A stretch of DNA of 64,000 bases from Rhineura floridana (GCF_030035675.1 NC_084483.1:142635425-142699424); one strand, 5' to 3'. Positions 45,168 through 56,850 are shown, numbered from the stretch's first letter. The notes: generated by a model from the sequence alone, not told the origin. Translations and numbers: made by a program.

Positions 45168-45260
45168 ATCATGTGTAACTGAGACATGGAAGGATGAGCT
45201 TAGTGGCCCAGTACTAACCCAGCTGTGTCTGCCTGAGTACTTGCTGCAGCACCGCTAACA
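45168..45260 (+). mobile_element. L2 endonuclease piece, opposite strand to its neighbour
   Basis: About 90 bp nearly identical to 42405-42492 (CTTAGTGGCCCAGTACTAAC and GTACTTGCTGCAGCACCGCT). It abuts the 5' break of the minus-strand L2, the position expected for an inverted 5' segment. Confidence 0.7.
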
Positions 45261-45429
45261 GGTCCCACACCTTTGCAGAGGGGAAAAGCTGCTGAAAGAC
45301 TAAATCTCAACAGGAGGTGATCTGATCGTGACAAGGGACTGATGTTAATACCCCCCACCATCATATCACCCACTTCCTGCCTAGTCGAGAAAACCAGTGT
45401 GGCCTGCAACATGTTGGGCTGGTGACATG

Positions 45430-45990
45430 TTGGGACAGCCCCATGGTTCTCATGGCAGCCATGAAGTCTTGAGCCGCCTCAGAGCTAGTGGCCTCTTATG
45501 GAATCTGATGGATTCCTGAATGCTCTGTGGGATTCTCCAGCTGACATGGCTGGTGCTCCTCTCAAGGCTCTTGTCTCACTGTGGAATGGTGAGATACATA
45601 GAGCCATTGACATAATCGTTCCTGAGTGCCCTCGCTGTTGCTATGGAACATGTAGGTCACCTTGGTAGTCCAGTGATCTGCATGCAATGAAATAGGAGGG
45701 GCCGGCAGCTAGAGCACAGGTGGCATAAATCTCCATCCAAACCTGACCAAACACGGGTAAGGCTGCACTATCATGCCTACCATGTGGTAGTTATGGAAGC
45801 AAAAAAACCTGTGCCACCATTGTGTCCACAAATAGCCGCCCAACAGAGCTCTTCTGAGTGGTGAATGGGCTTTTGTCACCTGACCAAGACAGTGTTGCTG
45901 TGACACCCTTGGAGGCCTGCTGTAATAACTTTGCAAGGCACTTTAGGGGCTAAAATCACTTGGATTCAGATGTTAGGAGGCACTTTAAGG
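45430..45990 (+). mobile_element. L2-type LINE, EN-RT linker
   Basis: Linker-like residues read in changing frames (GAPLKALVSLWNGEIHRAID; a TKTVL-type block; LTLQGT-type remnants). Decayed. It merges near 45990 with the next LINE. Confidence 0.5.
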
Positions 45991-48900
45991 ATAATTCCCC
46001 TGTTACATCTCTGGGAACTCAAAGGGAGGGGAAGAGATGTCCCTCTACTTTGAGGCAAAAGGAGCCACTGACTGGGAAATTAGTTGAGCTGACCAATGTC
46101 CCCATTCTTATCTCGACCCATAGCTCAGGTGAAGTAACTCCAGGCTCAGGGAACTTTAGGGGTATAAATGGCACTGGGGAGCTTCCAGAGAGCGATGATA
46201 ATATTGCTCCTGGAAACTTTGCACCTGAAGATCTAATACTAATTGGAAGCTTTGGTGCTGTCCCAGGACAGGAACAGCAGGAGATTTTGTTGCGACTTTC
46301 TTCCTTGAAAGAAATACTCCTAAATATGACCAATCGAGACAACAAGTCTAAATTAAATGATATCCGTCCGCTTGCTTCCAATACTAAAAAGAGGGGAAAC
46401 CACCCCTACCAGGAAAAGTTCTGTACAGGCCTATCTGAGGCCCTTAAAGGCTCCCAATCAGTCAATAGATTGCAACACACTTCAGGGAATCCCCCCAACA
46501 CACAAGCTACAACATCTTAATACAAAGGGATGGCTGGCTTTAAGCCCCGAAATTGTGGTGCTGCAACCTTCTAAACTGACCCAAAATAGCATTTCTTTTA
46601 AGCCTGGTGAGTTGGGGATCTCCCCAAAGTCACCGGTATTTATTAAATGTGATGGTGTACAAAAAAAACCCTGCCCTTGCAGACCACAAAAATATGAATG
46701 CAAAAACTACTGACTGGATAGCCTTACAATACTTGGAACCACATGAGAGTGGTTTACAAGATTCTAATAACAATACATACAGACCTATCCCTCTAACATC
46801 TATCCCCTGTGCACCATCCTCCAACTATTGTGTCTTGGAGAACTTAGGAGGCAATATGGACACAATAAATAAATAAATAAATAAATTGAAGAGCTAGACT
46901 GACTACGACAGGGAATGGCACCACCCCTCTAAAACTTCTTTCTTGGAATATTGCTGGGTGGAAGTCTAACTAATCAAAATTTCCTTGCCTATTTGAATAA
47001 GTTTGACATTATTTTGCTCCAAGAGACATGGTGTTGTGACCATATTTATGTCAATGGATTTGTGACCTTCTGTATGCCTGCACTCCCTAACAAGAGCAAG
47101 GGCAGGGCCAGACAGGGACTGAGTATCTTGGTCTCCTCATCTCTGGATGCCAAGATAACTGAGCTCCCAGACTGTGATTCCACCTTGCTGGCACTGATTT
47201 TGGAGATGAGGTCCGTACAGCTGACCTTGCTCTTACTTACTTTCCTCCAATGGTTTGCAGGGAGGATGCCATGTCAAATTGGCTCAAAACCGAATGTCAT
47301 TATGCACATTGGATGGCCACATTTACTCATGCAATCCCTATAATCACAGGTGACTTCAATGCAAGGACTGGAACCTATCTGGTGGATGTCTCCACCTCTG
47401 GTGTCCATCCCTCTGCTAGCAGGGGACATCTTAAGAGTAACTCACGCTACTCGAAAGATACTTTTTTAAACCCTGCAGGAGTAGGTCTGCTTCAGTTTGT
47501 TTCCAAAACTGACCTGTGCATTTTAAATGGCTCCAGTGCTGGCGATGATTGGGGGGAGTTTACCTATGTTCAGCGGCATCACTAGCGGAGTGCGGGGGGG
47601 TGCAGACCTCCAGTGCGCGCCCTCCCAGGGGCATGGACGAGGTGGCTGGGCTTGCGTGCGCGCATGCGTATGCACACACTCGAGGCCAGCCACCCTGTCC
47701 ATGCCCCTGGGAGGGCACGTGCCGGAGGGGCACCCAGCCGGAGAAGGCCTGGGAATGCCGGCGCGCCTCCCTCGCCCCGCCGACGCTGCTCCTGGTCTTG
47801 CCCGCCCGCCTGCCTCCGAGGAGAAGTTGGAGCAGCCTTGCCGGGCAACGGCGTGGGGCAGGGCGGCTCTGGGTGTCACCCCCCTCATGGTGACACCCGG
47901 GTGCGGGCTGCACCCTCCGCACCCCGGTAGTGACGCCTCTGCCTATGTTTCTCCTAGGGGCTCGAGTGTGGTCGACTATATTATTACCCATAAGGCCCTG
48001 AAAACTCTGGGTTATAGTTTCAGAGTAGCAGATTGCTCTGATAGCGACCATCTGCCGCTGAAATTTCTTTTTGCTATCCCTGGTGTGCTAGAGTTGAACA
48101 CGCCACATCATGTACTCTCTAGCCCATCTATAATGGCTAGCTTTAAAAAGATCAAGTGGTCCAATAAACAGGACAGGCCTTCAACAGTTTTGTTCACCTT
48201 CCCCATACAATAAAAGCTTTAGAACAAATAACAACAGATAGTTCGCCAAAAAAGTGCCTAATGGCTTTTGAGGAGATGACGCAGGATATGTATTCCATTC
48301 TCCAAACGGTATTACAACACACCCGACAGATAGAACAAACAAGTGGTTTGACAGAGAATGTGCTGATCTCAGGAAAAGAATTTGCTCTGCTTATCGCTGT
48401 TACCGCGTAAATAATGAGCGCCAACTCATACCACTCATACCATGTACTAAGAAAATAATATAAGAAGCTTTTATATCGGAAAAAAAGTGAGGCAATCAGG
48501 GACTCTTGGCAAATGCTGATTGCAGCATCTATCACTCGCAGCATTAAATCCTTTTGGAAGCTTGTTCCCGGAGCTCTAGCTGACCATAATGGAAGCCCAG
48601 ATTGTTATATCCCAGCAAATATCTGGGAGGATTATTTTTGTGCTGTTTTCAACGACCCAAAAACATCTAACTTCAGTCCTCCCACTTATCTGCTCTCCGA
48701 TATCCCCGACTGGCCCCCTGTTGATACTAAAAGTATTGAGGAACTATTATCCCAGTTAAAGACAGGCAAGGCTCTTGGACCAGATGGCATCCCTTTGGAG
48801 CTGCTGAAAAGTAATATCAGCTGGTGGGCCCCTCTGCTGGCCTCCCTCTTTACTCTAATAAACAAATCAGGAATAATTCCCACAATTTGGCTGAAAGCCT

Positions 48901-50516
48901 TCATTGTTCCCATCTATAAGAAAGGACCCAAGAATGACCCTAGTAACTATCGCCTAATCAGTTTGTTGTCTATAGTGGGGAAGGTGTTCACCAGCTATTT
49001 AGGCTTAAAGTTGAAAATGTGGATAAGTGACAACAACATCTTGGGAGAAGAGCAGATAGGATTCAAACCAGGATGCTCCACACTTGACCACTGTTTGGAA
49101 TTGGCCCACTTAGCACACAAACACTCTAAATCACAAGGAGGCAAACTTTTTACAGCCTTCATAGACCTAAAATCTGCTTTCGATTCTATCTCTCGTGATC
49201 GTCTGTGGAGCACATTAGAACTTCTTTCTATTGAGAAAAGGCTATTATTCCTGATTCGCTTATTGTACCAAAATACATCTATCCATGTGCAACGTAGCTA
49301 TTGAGGTCACTTCTCGAAGGAGATCTCCTCTTCACGAGGTGTCAGACAAGGGTGTGTTCTCACTCCCACCCTATTTCACCTATACTTGGCTGATCTTCCT
49401 TCTGTCCTGGGAACAACACAATCCCATTCACCCAAGATTGGGCATACAAAAGTACTCATACTGCTTTACGCAGACGATGCAGTTCTAATTTCCCAAACCT
49501 GGCTGGGTCTTAAGAGACTACTCAGTGGCTTTGTGGAATATTGTAAAGATAATTACCTTACAATTAACTATTCTAAATCTAAAGTAATAGTATTTTCCAG
49601 GAGAAAGGTCAGGTACCCTTGGTTCATGGGGAATGACAAAATCGAACAGGTTGACTCCTACAAATTCGTGGGTATCTGGTTCCATGAAACAGCTGGAGAA
49701 TCCATGGCAAATATGTTAAGGCCAAAGCTGAGGAAAACATGGGTGCAATGACCCACTTCTTTTTCACAAAGGGTGGGAAATTTTTGCCAGCAGCAGTACG
49801 TGTTTTAAGAACTAAAACAGTCCCGATGATACTCTATGGGGCACCAATTTGGTATCCCTACTTTAAAGGATCACTTGAAGGAATTCAATCCTTCTTCCTT
49901 AGATCTATTTTTGGTGTCCCTAGATGCATTTCTGGAGCTACCCTTAATTTGGAGGCTGGCCTTAACTCTTTAAAATGCTTAGCTTGGATCTATGTCATTC
50001 AATTTTGGCTACGCTGCTGTCTTATGCTCACTCGAAGCTCATTTACGTCTCAGGTAATGAGAGACCCTCTTAAGCCATCTTGGACCAAGGTGGTGGTGGA
50101 CAAAGTTGTTTCAGTTGGCCTTTCTCCTTCTGACTTGCTCTCTATGGAACTTGGTAGGGCCAAGGCGATTGTTAAACAGCGGCTAGTGGACATTGACATC
50201 CAAGAGCTTCTTGTAGCTGCTTCAGGCCCCTGTTCCCCTCGATCACTGGGTCTAACAGGTTTCCCTTGTAATGATGGGGTGCTCTATCTAAGTTGGCTAT
50301 CTGTACCTAAGTACAGGAGGGCATTTTCTCTGGCCCGATTCAATGCCCTACCTTCTAAACTCTTGGAGGGTAGATACGATAAAACTCCAAGGAATAATAG
50401 ATGCTGCCCCTGTGATAATGCTGAAGTGGAGTCTGTTTTACATGTTCTGTTTAATTGTAGGTATTATGAAGAGGCCAGAAAAGATCTTTTATACCTCATT
50501 ATGCAGTCCCTTCCAG
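45990..50516 (+). mobile_element. Vingi/I-group-like LINE, interrupted
   Basis: Different from CR1, L2 and BovB. The endonuclease includes FDIILLQETW (about 46990), GSSVVDYIITHKALKTLGYS and SDSDHLPL (47960-48060). The RT includes KTGKALGPDGIPLELLK, FIDLKSAFDSISRDRLW and KVLILLYADDAVLISQTW (48510-49750). A C-terminal Cys-rich patch CCPCDNAEVESVLHVLFNCR (about 50400) follows. 46010-46520 may be ORF1 remains. Frameshifts lie near 49305 and 49745. A GC-rich hAT MITE splits the endonuclease, and another hAT cuts off the 3' end at 50516. The Vingi assignment is from memory of lizard elements. Confidence 0.75.
47571..47941. mobile_element. GC-rich hAT MITE, perfect 8-bp duplication
   Basis: 371 bp, very CpG-rich, ends CAGCGGCATCACTAGCGG and (other strand) CAGAGGCGTCACTACCGG, flanked by CCTATGTT at 47563-47570 and 47942-47949. 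An internal hairpin pairs CCCTCCCAGGGGCATG (about 47621) with CATGCCCCTGGGAGGG (about 47700). The ends resemble the terminus at 50517. Confidence 0.9.
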
Positions 50517-52531
50517 CAGTGGCGTCTCTAGGGTTGGTGTCACCCGGTGCGGTAACTCATGGTGTCACCCCCATGGACCTCCTCCCGTACCAGACCATAC
50601 AGAATCCTTAGTAATGTTTTTTGTACTAATGTTACTCGTAAATTGTAATTCCCGTATATCACTGAATGTAATGGCAATAGTGACATAAACAACTAGCAAA
50701 ATTAAAATTACACCTTTAAATTACAATATCATACGCACAGCCTAAATGTATTTACATTTATACATAGTTTCATGTGGTTAACGTGAAAATTTGGTAAGAA
50801 AACAATAGAATTCGAAGTAAAAACATTTAAGAACTACATCAAAATTATGTTCATTTAAACATTAAACTTTACTGTTACATGAGATACATTAATGGATTAG
50901 GTTTGCATAATCAATAATGGCCCAAATAATGTAGAAGTTGTAGACAAATGCATGTGGAAATATACTCATAAATGAAATAATACCAAAAAAATAAACAGGA
51001 ACAAATACACAAGCATTTCAGCACTTAGTGAACATCTCGACTAAATCAGAACTTTCCTTTCCTGGCCTTCAAAGCTGCAAACTTGTGAATCACTTCATCG
51101 AAATCAATGCCTTTCGCCAACTCACTTTCAATTGATAATATAGCAAGATCGGAAAGCCTTGACTGTCCCATGGCAGATCGCAAATAGTTCTTTATAAGTT
51201 TCAGCTTTGAAAAGCTCCTCTCATATGAAGCCACAGACACACAAATAGTCAGAAATAATTTTAGGCTTAGTGAAAGGGTTGGGAGAGATTCTACGAAGTC
51301 CCATTCAGCTATGAATGTCAAAATGTCTAATATTGCCCAATCTTTGGCTTCTTCCAGATCAATCTCTGCTGCTTTCAGGTGCCTTCTCAGCCTTGGTATT
51401 TCTATTAAAAGCTCACTCTCGGATACCTCATAATAGAAAGTGGTCAATTTTGGAATGGACACCTTTAACTCTTCTTCAGTGGCAGATATGAGACTCTTCA
51501 CTTGAACAGCCTCAAACATGACTGCTACTTCCTTGATGGCTTTTGATCTGATCTGGAGTTCAGAATGAAAGCGATCAATGCACTCAAGCATCCCCCTCTT
51601 ATTTTCTTCTTGCAGAGTGAGTCCAGCATCGCTTGCTTGCTCCCCTGCCATCCTCTTCTTGAACCTGGCTCTTCTCTCTACTGCAATTCCATATTTGTCT
51701 GATTTTAAAAGCGCCTGTTCAATTGCATGCTCCACTAGGTGACTGCGCTCCTCGTGCAGAAAAAGTCTTAGCGCCTCTAGCTTTGTCACCACCTTGTCGA
51801 GAGTTAAGCCCATAGTCTGCAGGTACTGCTGTGTAAGATTAACTTCCCGAAGTACATCACACCAGAAGTACAGGTAGCATAGAAAAGTGAAATCACAGAC
51901 AGCAGGCAAAAGACCTCGTGCTGCACCTCTTGTGTCCAAATTTTCATGTAGATCACAAAGAGCTTCAATCGCTGCCACAAACTTATCAAACTTTTCTTTA
52001 ACTGGCTTAACTGCAGCATGATGAGCACTCCAGCATGTTGTTGATAGCCTTTTCACTGACACTCCAGTATGGTCAATTAACACATCCCATCGATGGGTGG
52101 AAGCAGCAAAGAAAGAAAACATTGTCTTAAGAGTTCCAAAAAATGTCACACACGATGCATTTTCAGCAAAAGAGTGCTGACCGCACAAGTTAAGCAAATG
52201 GTCCACACATCCATTAAAAATAGCTTTCTTGTTCTTTCCCTTAAGAATGGCTTGTACACCTTCATGGATTCCAGCCATAGTGGCAGCATTATCGTAACCT
52301 TGAGCGCTGCACATCATTATGTCCAGTCCATCACTTTCCAGATTGTTTAGAATGTGAGAACTGAGGTCAGCAGCTTTTTTCTGCTTTAAAGGAAAAAATC
52401 CTAGAAATACTTCTTTTACTTCAACTTTCCTATTGTTGATTTTTACATATCTGATCACTTCGGACATCTGGTCAGTATGTGATATGTCAGGTGTGCAGTT
52501 CAGTCTTCCTTGTTTCTTGGCGATGTGCACC
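50517..52531 (-). mobile_element. hAT transposon (ZMYM1-like), one end truncated
   Basis: The left terminus CAGTGGCGTCTCTAGGG at 50517 is hAT-like. 50600-51045 is AT-rich non-coding sequence downstream of the transposase. The opposite terminus was not found: the transposase loses similarity at about 52530, where unrelated sequence begins. Confidence 0.75.
51046..52530 (-). CDS. hAT transposase, open 494-codon frame, N-terminus missing
   Basis: Cut-and-paste transposase of the ZMYM1/DUF4371-type hAT group. It is uninterrupted for 494 codons. Visible features: TPDISHTDQMSEVIRYV (residues 13-29), SAQGYDNAATMAG with Asp80 (a candidate catalytic Asp), CWSAHHAA (166-173), and the C-terminal dimerisation segment SYERSFSKLKLIKNYLRS with Glu437, the usual last catalytic residue. 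The usual motif DxTPD reads NCTPD here, so the first acidic residue is changed. The N-terminal zinc finger and the residues before TPD are absent, so it is probably not functional alone. The open frame implies recent insertion or domestication; recent insertion is likelier, given the hAT end at 50517. Confidence 0.88.
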   Translation of the reverse strand: MHIAKKQGRLNCTPDISHTDQMSEVIRYVKINNRKVEVKEVFLGFFPLKQKKAADLSSHILNNLESDGLDIMMCSAQGYDNAATMAGIHEGVQAILKGKNKKAIFNGCVDHLLNLCGQHSFAENASCVTFFGTLKTMFSFFAASTHRWDVLIDHTGVSVKRLSTTCWSAHHAAVKPVKEKFDKFVAAIEALCDLHENLDTRGAARGLLPAVCDFTFLCYLYFWCDVLREVNLTQQYLQTMGLTLDKVVTKLEALRLFLHEERSHLVEHAIEQALLKSDKYGIAVERRARFKKRMAGEQASDAGLTLQEENKRGMLECIDRFHSELQIRSKAIKEVAVMFEAVQVKSLISATEEELKVSIPKLTTFYYEVSESELLIEIPRLRRHLKAAEIDLEEAKDWAILDILTFIAEWDFVESLPTLSLSLKLFLTICVSVASYERSFSKLKLIKNYLRSAMGQSRLSDLAILSIESELAKGIDFDEVIHKFAALKARKGKF

Positions 52532-53242
52532 TCTCTTCTCTGCCAAGTTACTTTTCCTAAGACTCCTTTCCCTCTCTGACTCTGCCTTCTGTTCTTCCCT
52601 GTGCCTTTTCCTAAACCCTTCTCATAAACTCCCTTACAGGATTATGGACATGGAAGTGCATGGTTAAAAAGGATAAAGGTGATACATGGCAAAAAGGATT
52701 TTTTTAAAAAAGGGTTAGGATACAACAATGTACAATCAGAAGTTCCCTGATGTTGCCAAGGCTCTAGTCCTTGGGATTGAAAAGTCCCAGATCAGAGATG
52801 GGGAATTATACTCCCTCCTGGGCAATCTTCCAGGGGCTGCTGTGGGTGGGTGGTGCCACAGGCAAACGTCCTCAGCAACACCCAGACAAGGAATCTCTCC
52901 TTCCCCCATCCAGGGAAGCAAGAGGCATTATCACAAGTTCAAGGACACAAAACAACCAGCCAAAAGCACTTGAGGAGGTTACAGTGCAGGGGCTGAAAGG
53001 GGGCCTGGCCTGGAGAGAGTCCCAAGGGCACGTTCTGTCCCTGGGCCTGAGGTTCCCAATCCCTGTCCTAGAGGCTACCTATCACCTCTTGCACAACCAG
53101 ACAGAAGAGCAGAAGAAAAGGTCAATGTAACCTTATCTTTAAGGATCCAATACCAATGCTCTGAAGGGTTTTTACTTCCTGGCCACACCCTGGCATTCCA
53201 AGTAACAATTAGGTTGCAGTCCTATGCACACTTAATTGCACA

Positions 53243-53425
53243 GGAAGCTGCCCTACATCAGGGTTCATCTAGGCTGGTATTGTCTACTCTGAATGGCAGC
53301 AGTTCTCCAGGGTCTTTCCTATCACCTCCTACTTTATATTTTTAACTGGAGATGCCAGGGATTGAACCTGGGGCCCTCTGAATGCAAAGCATGTGCTCTG
53401 TCACTAAGCTTCGAGAATAAGCTGG
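53243..53425 (-). mobile_element. tRNA-Ala-derived SINE
   Basis: On the minus strand the head reads AGAGCACATGCTTTGCATTC and then CCCAGGTTCAATCCCTGGCA-TCTCCA, very close to tRNA-Ala (A box region GTGACAGAGC, B box GGTTCAATCCC). The body ends at CAGGAAGCTGCC. It is a SINE rather than a tRNA gene: the 3' side continues into SINE body. Confidence 0.8.
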
Positions 53426-53444
53426 GCTTACAGGTAATATGACT

Positions 53445-53485
53445 TACAAGACCTGAACAGGGTGGTTCATAACAGATCTACATGA
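53445..53485 (+). mobile_element. BovB scrap
   Basis: About 40 bp (CTTACAAGACCTGAACAGGG, TGGTTCATAACAGAT) match the BovB 3' coding region. Confidence 0.6.
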
Positions 53486-53639
53486 ACAGCTTTCTAAATC
53501 TATTTGGCTATCATGAACAATCATGCTAGACCACTTACTAATGGTTTAACCTGGTGTTACAGTTTTATGATTGTTACCTATATTTACTGCCATGTATACC
53601 TGTATAATTATACTTACCTATATGACCCCAAATTATATT

Positions 53640-54918
53640 GTCAGGAGAAAGAGAGGGGGAATGCGACCCTGTTTATTCCCTTGATCTCTCGGAGGCTTTT
53701 GGTATTGTTGACCATGGTATCCTTCTGGAGGATGGGGAGATGGGGGTTGAGGGCACTGTGCTTCAGCAGTTCCATTGATATCTTCAGAGCCGCTTCCAAA
53801 AAGTAGTTATGGGAGGCTATTGTTCAACACCATGGGAATTGTCCTGTGGTGTCCTGCAGGGTTTCATCTCCCCCATGCTATTTAACATCTATATGAAGCT
53901 GCTGGGAGCTGTTATCAGGAAATTTGGAGTGAGGTGCTATCAATATGCATATGATGCCCAGCTCTACCTCTCTATTCCATCTGAACTGGGAGAGGCGGTT
54001 GAGGTGTTGAACCGTGCTTGGAGGCAGTGATGGACTGGATGTGGACCAGTAAATCGAGGCTGAATCCTGAAAAGAAGGGTGTTATGTGTCCAGAGTTCTC
54101 ATGTCAGGAGGTGGGGAGACGACCTGTTTTGGATGGGGCTGCTCTCCCCTTGAAGGAGCAGGTTCGCAGCCTGGGGGCACTCCTGGATCCAACATTGTCA
54201 CTGGAGGCTCAGGTGGTCTCAGTGGTTAGGAGTGCCTTTTTCCAGCTCTGGCTGGTTCACCAGCTTCAGCTCCTTTTAGACAGAAATGTCTTGACCACAG
54301 TATTTCATGCTCTGGAAACTCCAGATTGGATTATTGCAGTGTACTCTATGTGGGGCTGCCCCAGAAGACAACTTAGAAACTTCAACTGGTCCAAAATGCA
54401 GTGGCCAGATTACTGACTGGAGATTCTTTTATAACTCATATAACCCATGTTTTAAAACAACTGCATTGGTTGCCAGTTCATTTCCGGGTGCAATTCAGGG
54501 AGCTCACGTTAGTGTTTAAAGCTCTAAATGACTTAGGTCCCAAGTGTCTAAAAGACTGCCTTCTTCCCTACAGACCCTCTCAGGTGCTGAGATCAGCAGA
54601 GGGAGCCCTTTTGGTAGTTCCGCCACCATCAGAAGCTTACAGGGGTGGCCCGGGAGAGGGCATTCAGCACCTAAGCTGTGGAACTTTCTTCCCACAGAGG
54701 TGCAGCTGGCATTGTACAGTTTTTGGCGAATGCTGAAGATGCACCTCTTTACCCTGATATTTGACATCTGAGATGTATATTTGTAAGACCCACCCTATTT
54801 TCTATACTGTGATTTAGGTTGTTTTTAACTGATTTTAATTATGTATTTTTAACTGGTTGTGTCTAGCTCTGGGACCTCTGGGTGAAGGGTGGGCAATAAT
54901 AATAATAATAATAATAGA
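53640..54918 (+). mobile_element. L2-type LINE, RT to 3' end, broken
   Basis: Pieces in shifting frames: LFNIYMKLLGAVIRKFGVRC (53880-53935), the altered YAYDAQLYLS in place of YADDTQLYLS, VLDGAALPLKEQVRSLGALL (54130-54180), and a C-terminal TEVQLALYSF. The 3' end is GGTGAAGGGTGGGC followed by (AAT)n at 54896-54918. Old and inactive. Confidence 0.88.
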
Positions 54919-55319
54919 TCTTGTTTCTTTCCAGAAACAGTATTGCTCAGCCAAGGCCTCCCACCATTGACGGTGGGTATGCTTTGAGGAAAATGGCCTC
55001 ATGGGCCAAAATTGGAGCTCCGGTGGGGCCATGATTGGCCCAGAGGCTTCCCACCCCTGGCCTAGGATCTCCATCTCCTGACTGCCAGCAGTGCCACTCA
55101 GAAATTGCAACTTAGGATGTCTGGGAAAGTCTTGCAGGGTTGGAAAGAAGCTGGGCATAGGTGGTTGCCTCCATCCTCTGGTGCTGTTCTCACCAGGCTT
55201 TAGCTGTTCCCATTGCAGTTAAGTCTGTGTTAGTTTCCATGGGCTCCCAATTCCTCAAATCATCAGGCAGGTGTATTGCCAAATGCCTAGCCTGGGCAGG
55301 CACCAGGCAAATTAGTTCA

Positions 55320-55990
55320 AAATTTCAGAAGGCAACAAACACACTGGTGGTGAAAAGGTTAACTAATTTATTAAAATGAATCTAAACAGTGTTGGCTGGC
55401 AGGCTATAATAATGTTTACATTAAGTTGTAGGTAGTAAAGAAATAAAACAGGGATCAAAGCAGTCTAACTAATGAGCACTTGCTCTAAGTTACTGAACCC
55501 CCCCCCTTATGTTTGTCTTGCGAGCTGGAAGCCTTTGAACAGCTGGAGCACGGAGTCTCTTGTCTGGGAGGAGTTACAGCTCTTGAAGCTTCTTGATGTT
55601 ATTTTGAGACTTGTTGAGGCTAATCTCCTTGATCTGGGGTCCTGTATTTATACTCAGAAGACCCTCTGGGAGGGGGCACCTTATACCTGTGAGATCATTA
55701 TCTTCCCAGCACCCAGGCTGCTGGGTTCTCACACAGGTGACTTTTGTTTATCTCTCCTGACCCTGCATTTGCTGCAACCTGGGCTGGGAATACAGCTGTA
55801 GCTGCTTTATTTTGACTAACAAGAGGCTTTCTCTGACTCTTGTTTAGATAAGCAGGATGAGAACAGGGTGAGAACAATTAAGCTCACTGTCCCTTCTCAG
55901 CTTGGGAAAGCCATAAACATGCCCACCTGGGCAAGCAGGGGTGTGAGACCAGCTCATCTTGATTGCTTTAGTTAATTGGAAACTTTTCCC
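55320..55990 (-). repeat. LTR-like segment, minus strand
   Basis: Fossil candidate. On the minus strand a TATAAATA box (55652-55645) is followed about 280 bp later by AATAAATTAG (near 55370), the spacing of an LTR promoter and poly-A signal. Ends are not defined and no internal genes adjoin it. A solo LTR is a guess. Confidence 0.35.
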
Positions 55991-56684
55991 AAGCCCTGTT
56001 TTTGAACATAGGCAGAATGAAAAACTTCTTTCTCAGTTTATTATAAACCATGTCAGAAAGCCTGTACTGTGAGCTCTTCAGACTCCAATACTATGCAATG
56101 ACAGTGTGGAAAGCAATAAGCACCCCAATAAATCAGGGGTATAAGACATGAATTATGAGACAGGGGCCATGGGGCATGCCATACTAAGCCTCCTTGTACA
56201 TCTAGATTCTTGCAAAAATATTTGGTACTATAGCAGGTAAGTGAACCTGGAGTCCTATTTGGCCCTTATTGCCAGCCCTGAGTAGTTTTGGTGGAAAGGG
56301 CTTGGCTCCTTGATGTTGATGAGGACCACTTCTCCTCAGGCATGGAGGCCCCTACTAATGGGGGAAGTTAGCCCCTTCAAATTTTCCACTTGAGTGGGTG
56401 GCCACAGGAGTTCCTGAACCAATCAGAACAAGCTGCCAGGTAACCAAGGTGTTCTCTGTGGGAACAGGCAAATGGCTGCTCATTCACTCAGTTTGGAGTG
56501 ATCCTTTTGGAGCTCCTTATGAATATCCACAGGGATTGCCTCAAATAGAACACCTTTGGCTGTGACTGTTCCTTTAAGGCAGCACCAGTCCATCTCTCCA
56601 AGAACCAAGACTGCTGCTACTCAGCCAGTACAGGCAGAAGCAGGGAAGGGGAAAGCTACTACCACCAGGGCCTAATGAAAGACT

Positions 56685-56850
56685 CTTTATTTATTTATTA
56701 CATTTATATACCACTCCATAGCCGAAGCTCTCTGGGTGGTTTACAGCAATTAAAAACAATAAAAACAAATATACAAATTTTAAAACGCAAAAGACAATTT
56801 AAAAACACAATTTAAATTAAAAAAAAACAATTTAAAAACACTTGAGGCTC
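56685..56850 (-). mobile_element. L2-type LINE 3' end
   Basis: TTTATTTATTTATTACATTT, then CATAGCCGAAGCTCTCTGGG and GGTTTACAGCAATTAAAAAC: the antisense of the tail at 36780-36850. Confidence 0.8.

Noticed and set aside
47527-48213. 228-codon GC-rich open frame and its opposite-strand partners
   Set aside because: It spans the GC-rich hAT MITE and its target duplication inside a LINE endonuclease; the frame is a product of base composition.
51046-52530. Host ZMYM1-like gene
   Set aside because: The frame is single-exon, lacks an N-terminus and is next to a hAT terminal repeat, so a transposon copy is more likely than a host gene.
53340-53425. Functional tRNA-Ala gene on the minus strand
   Set aside because: The tRNA-like sequence is mutated and continues into a SINE body without the expected tRNA 3' end and terminator.
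56155-56231. Exon-like segment ending WYYS followed by donor GTAAGT, considered as CATSPERE exon 4
   Set aside because: The acceptor has no pyrimidine tract, and apart from WYY the residues do not align with the expected exon 4 sequence; probably chance.
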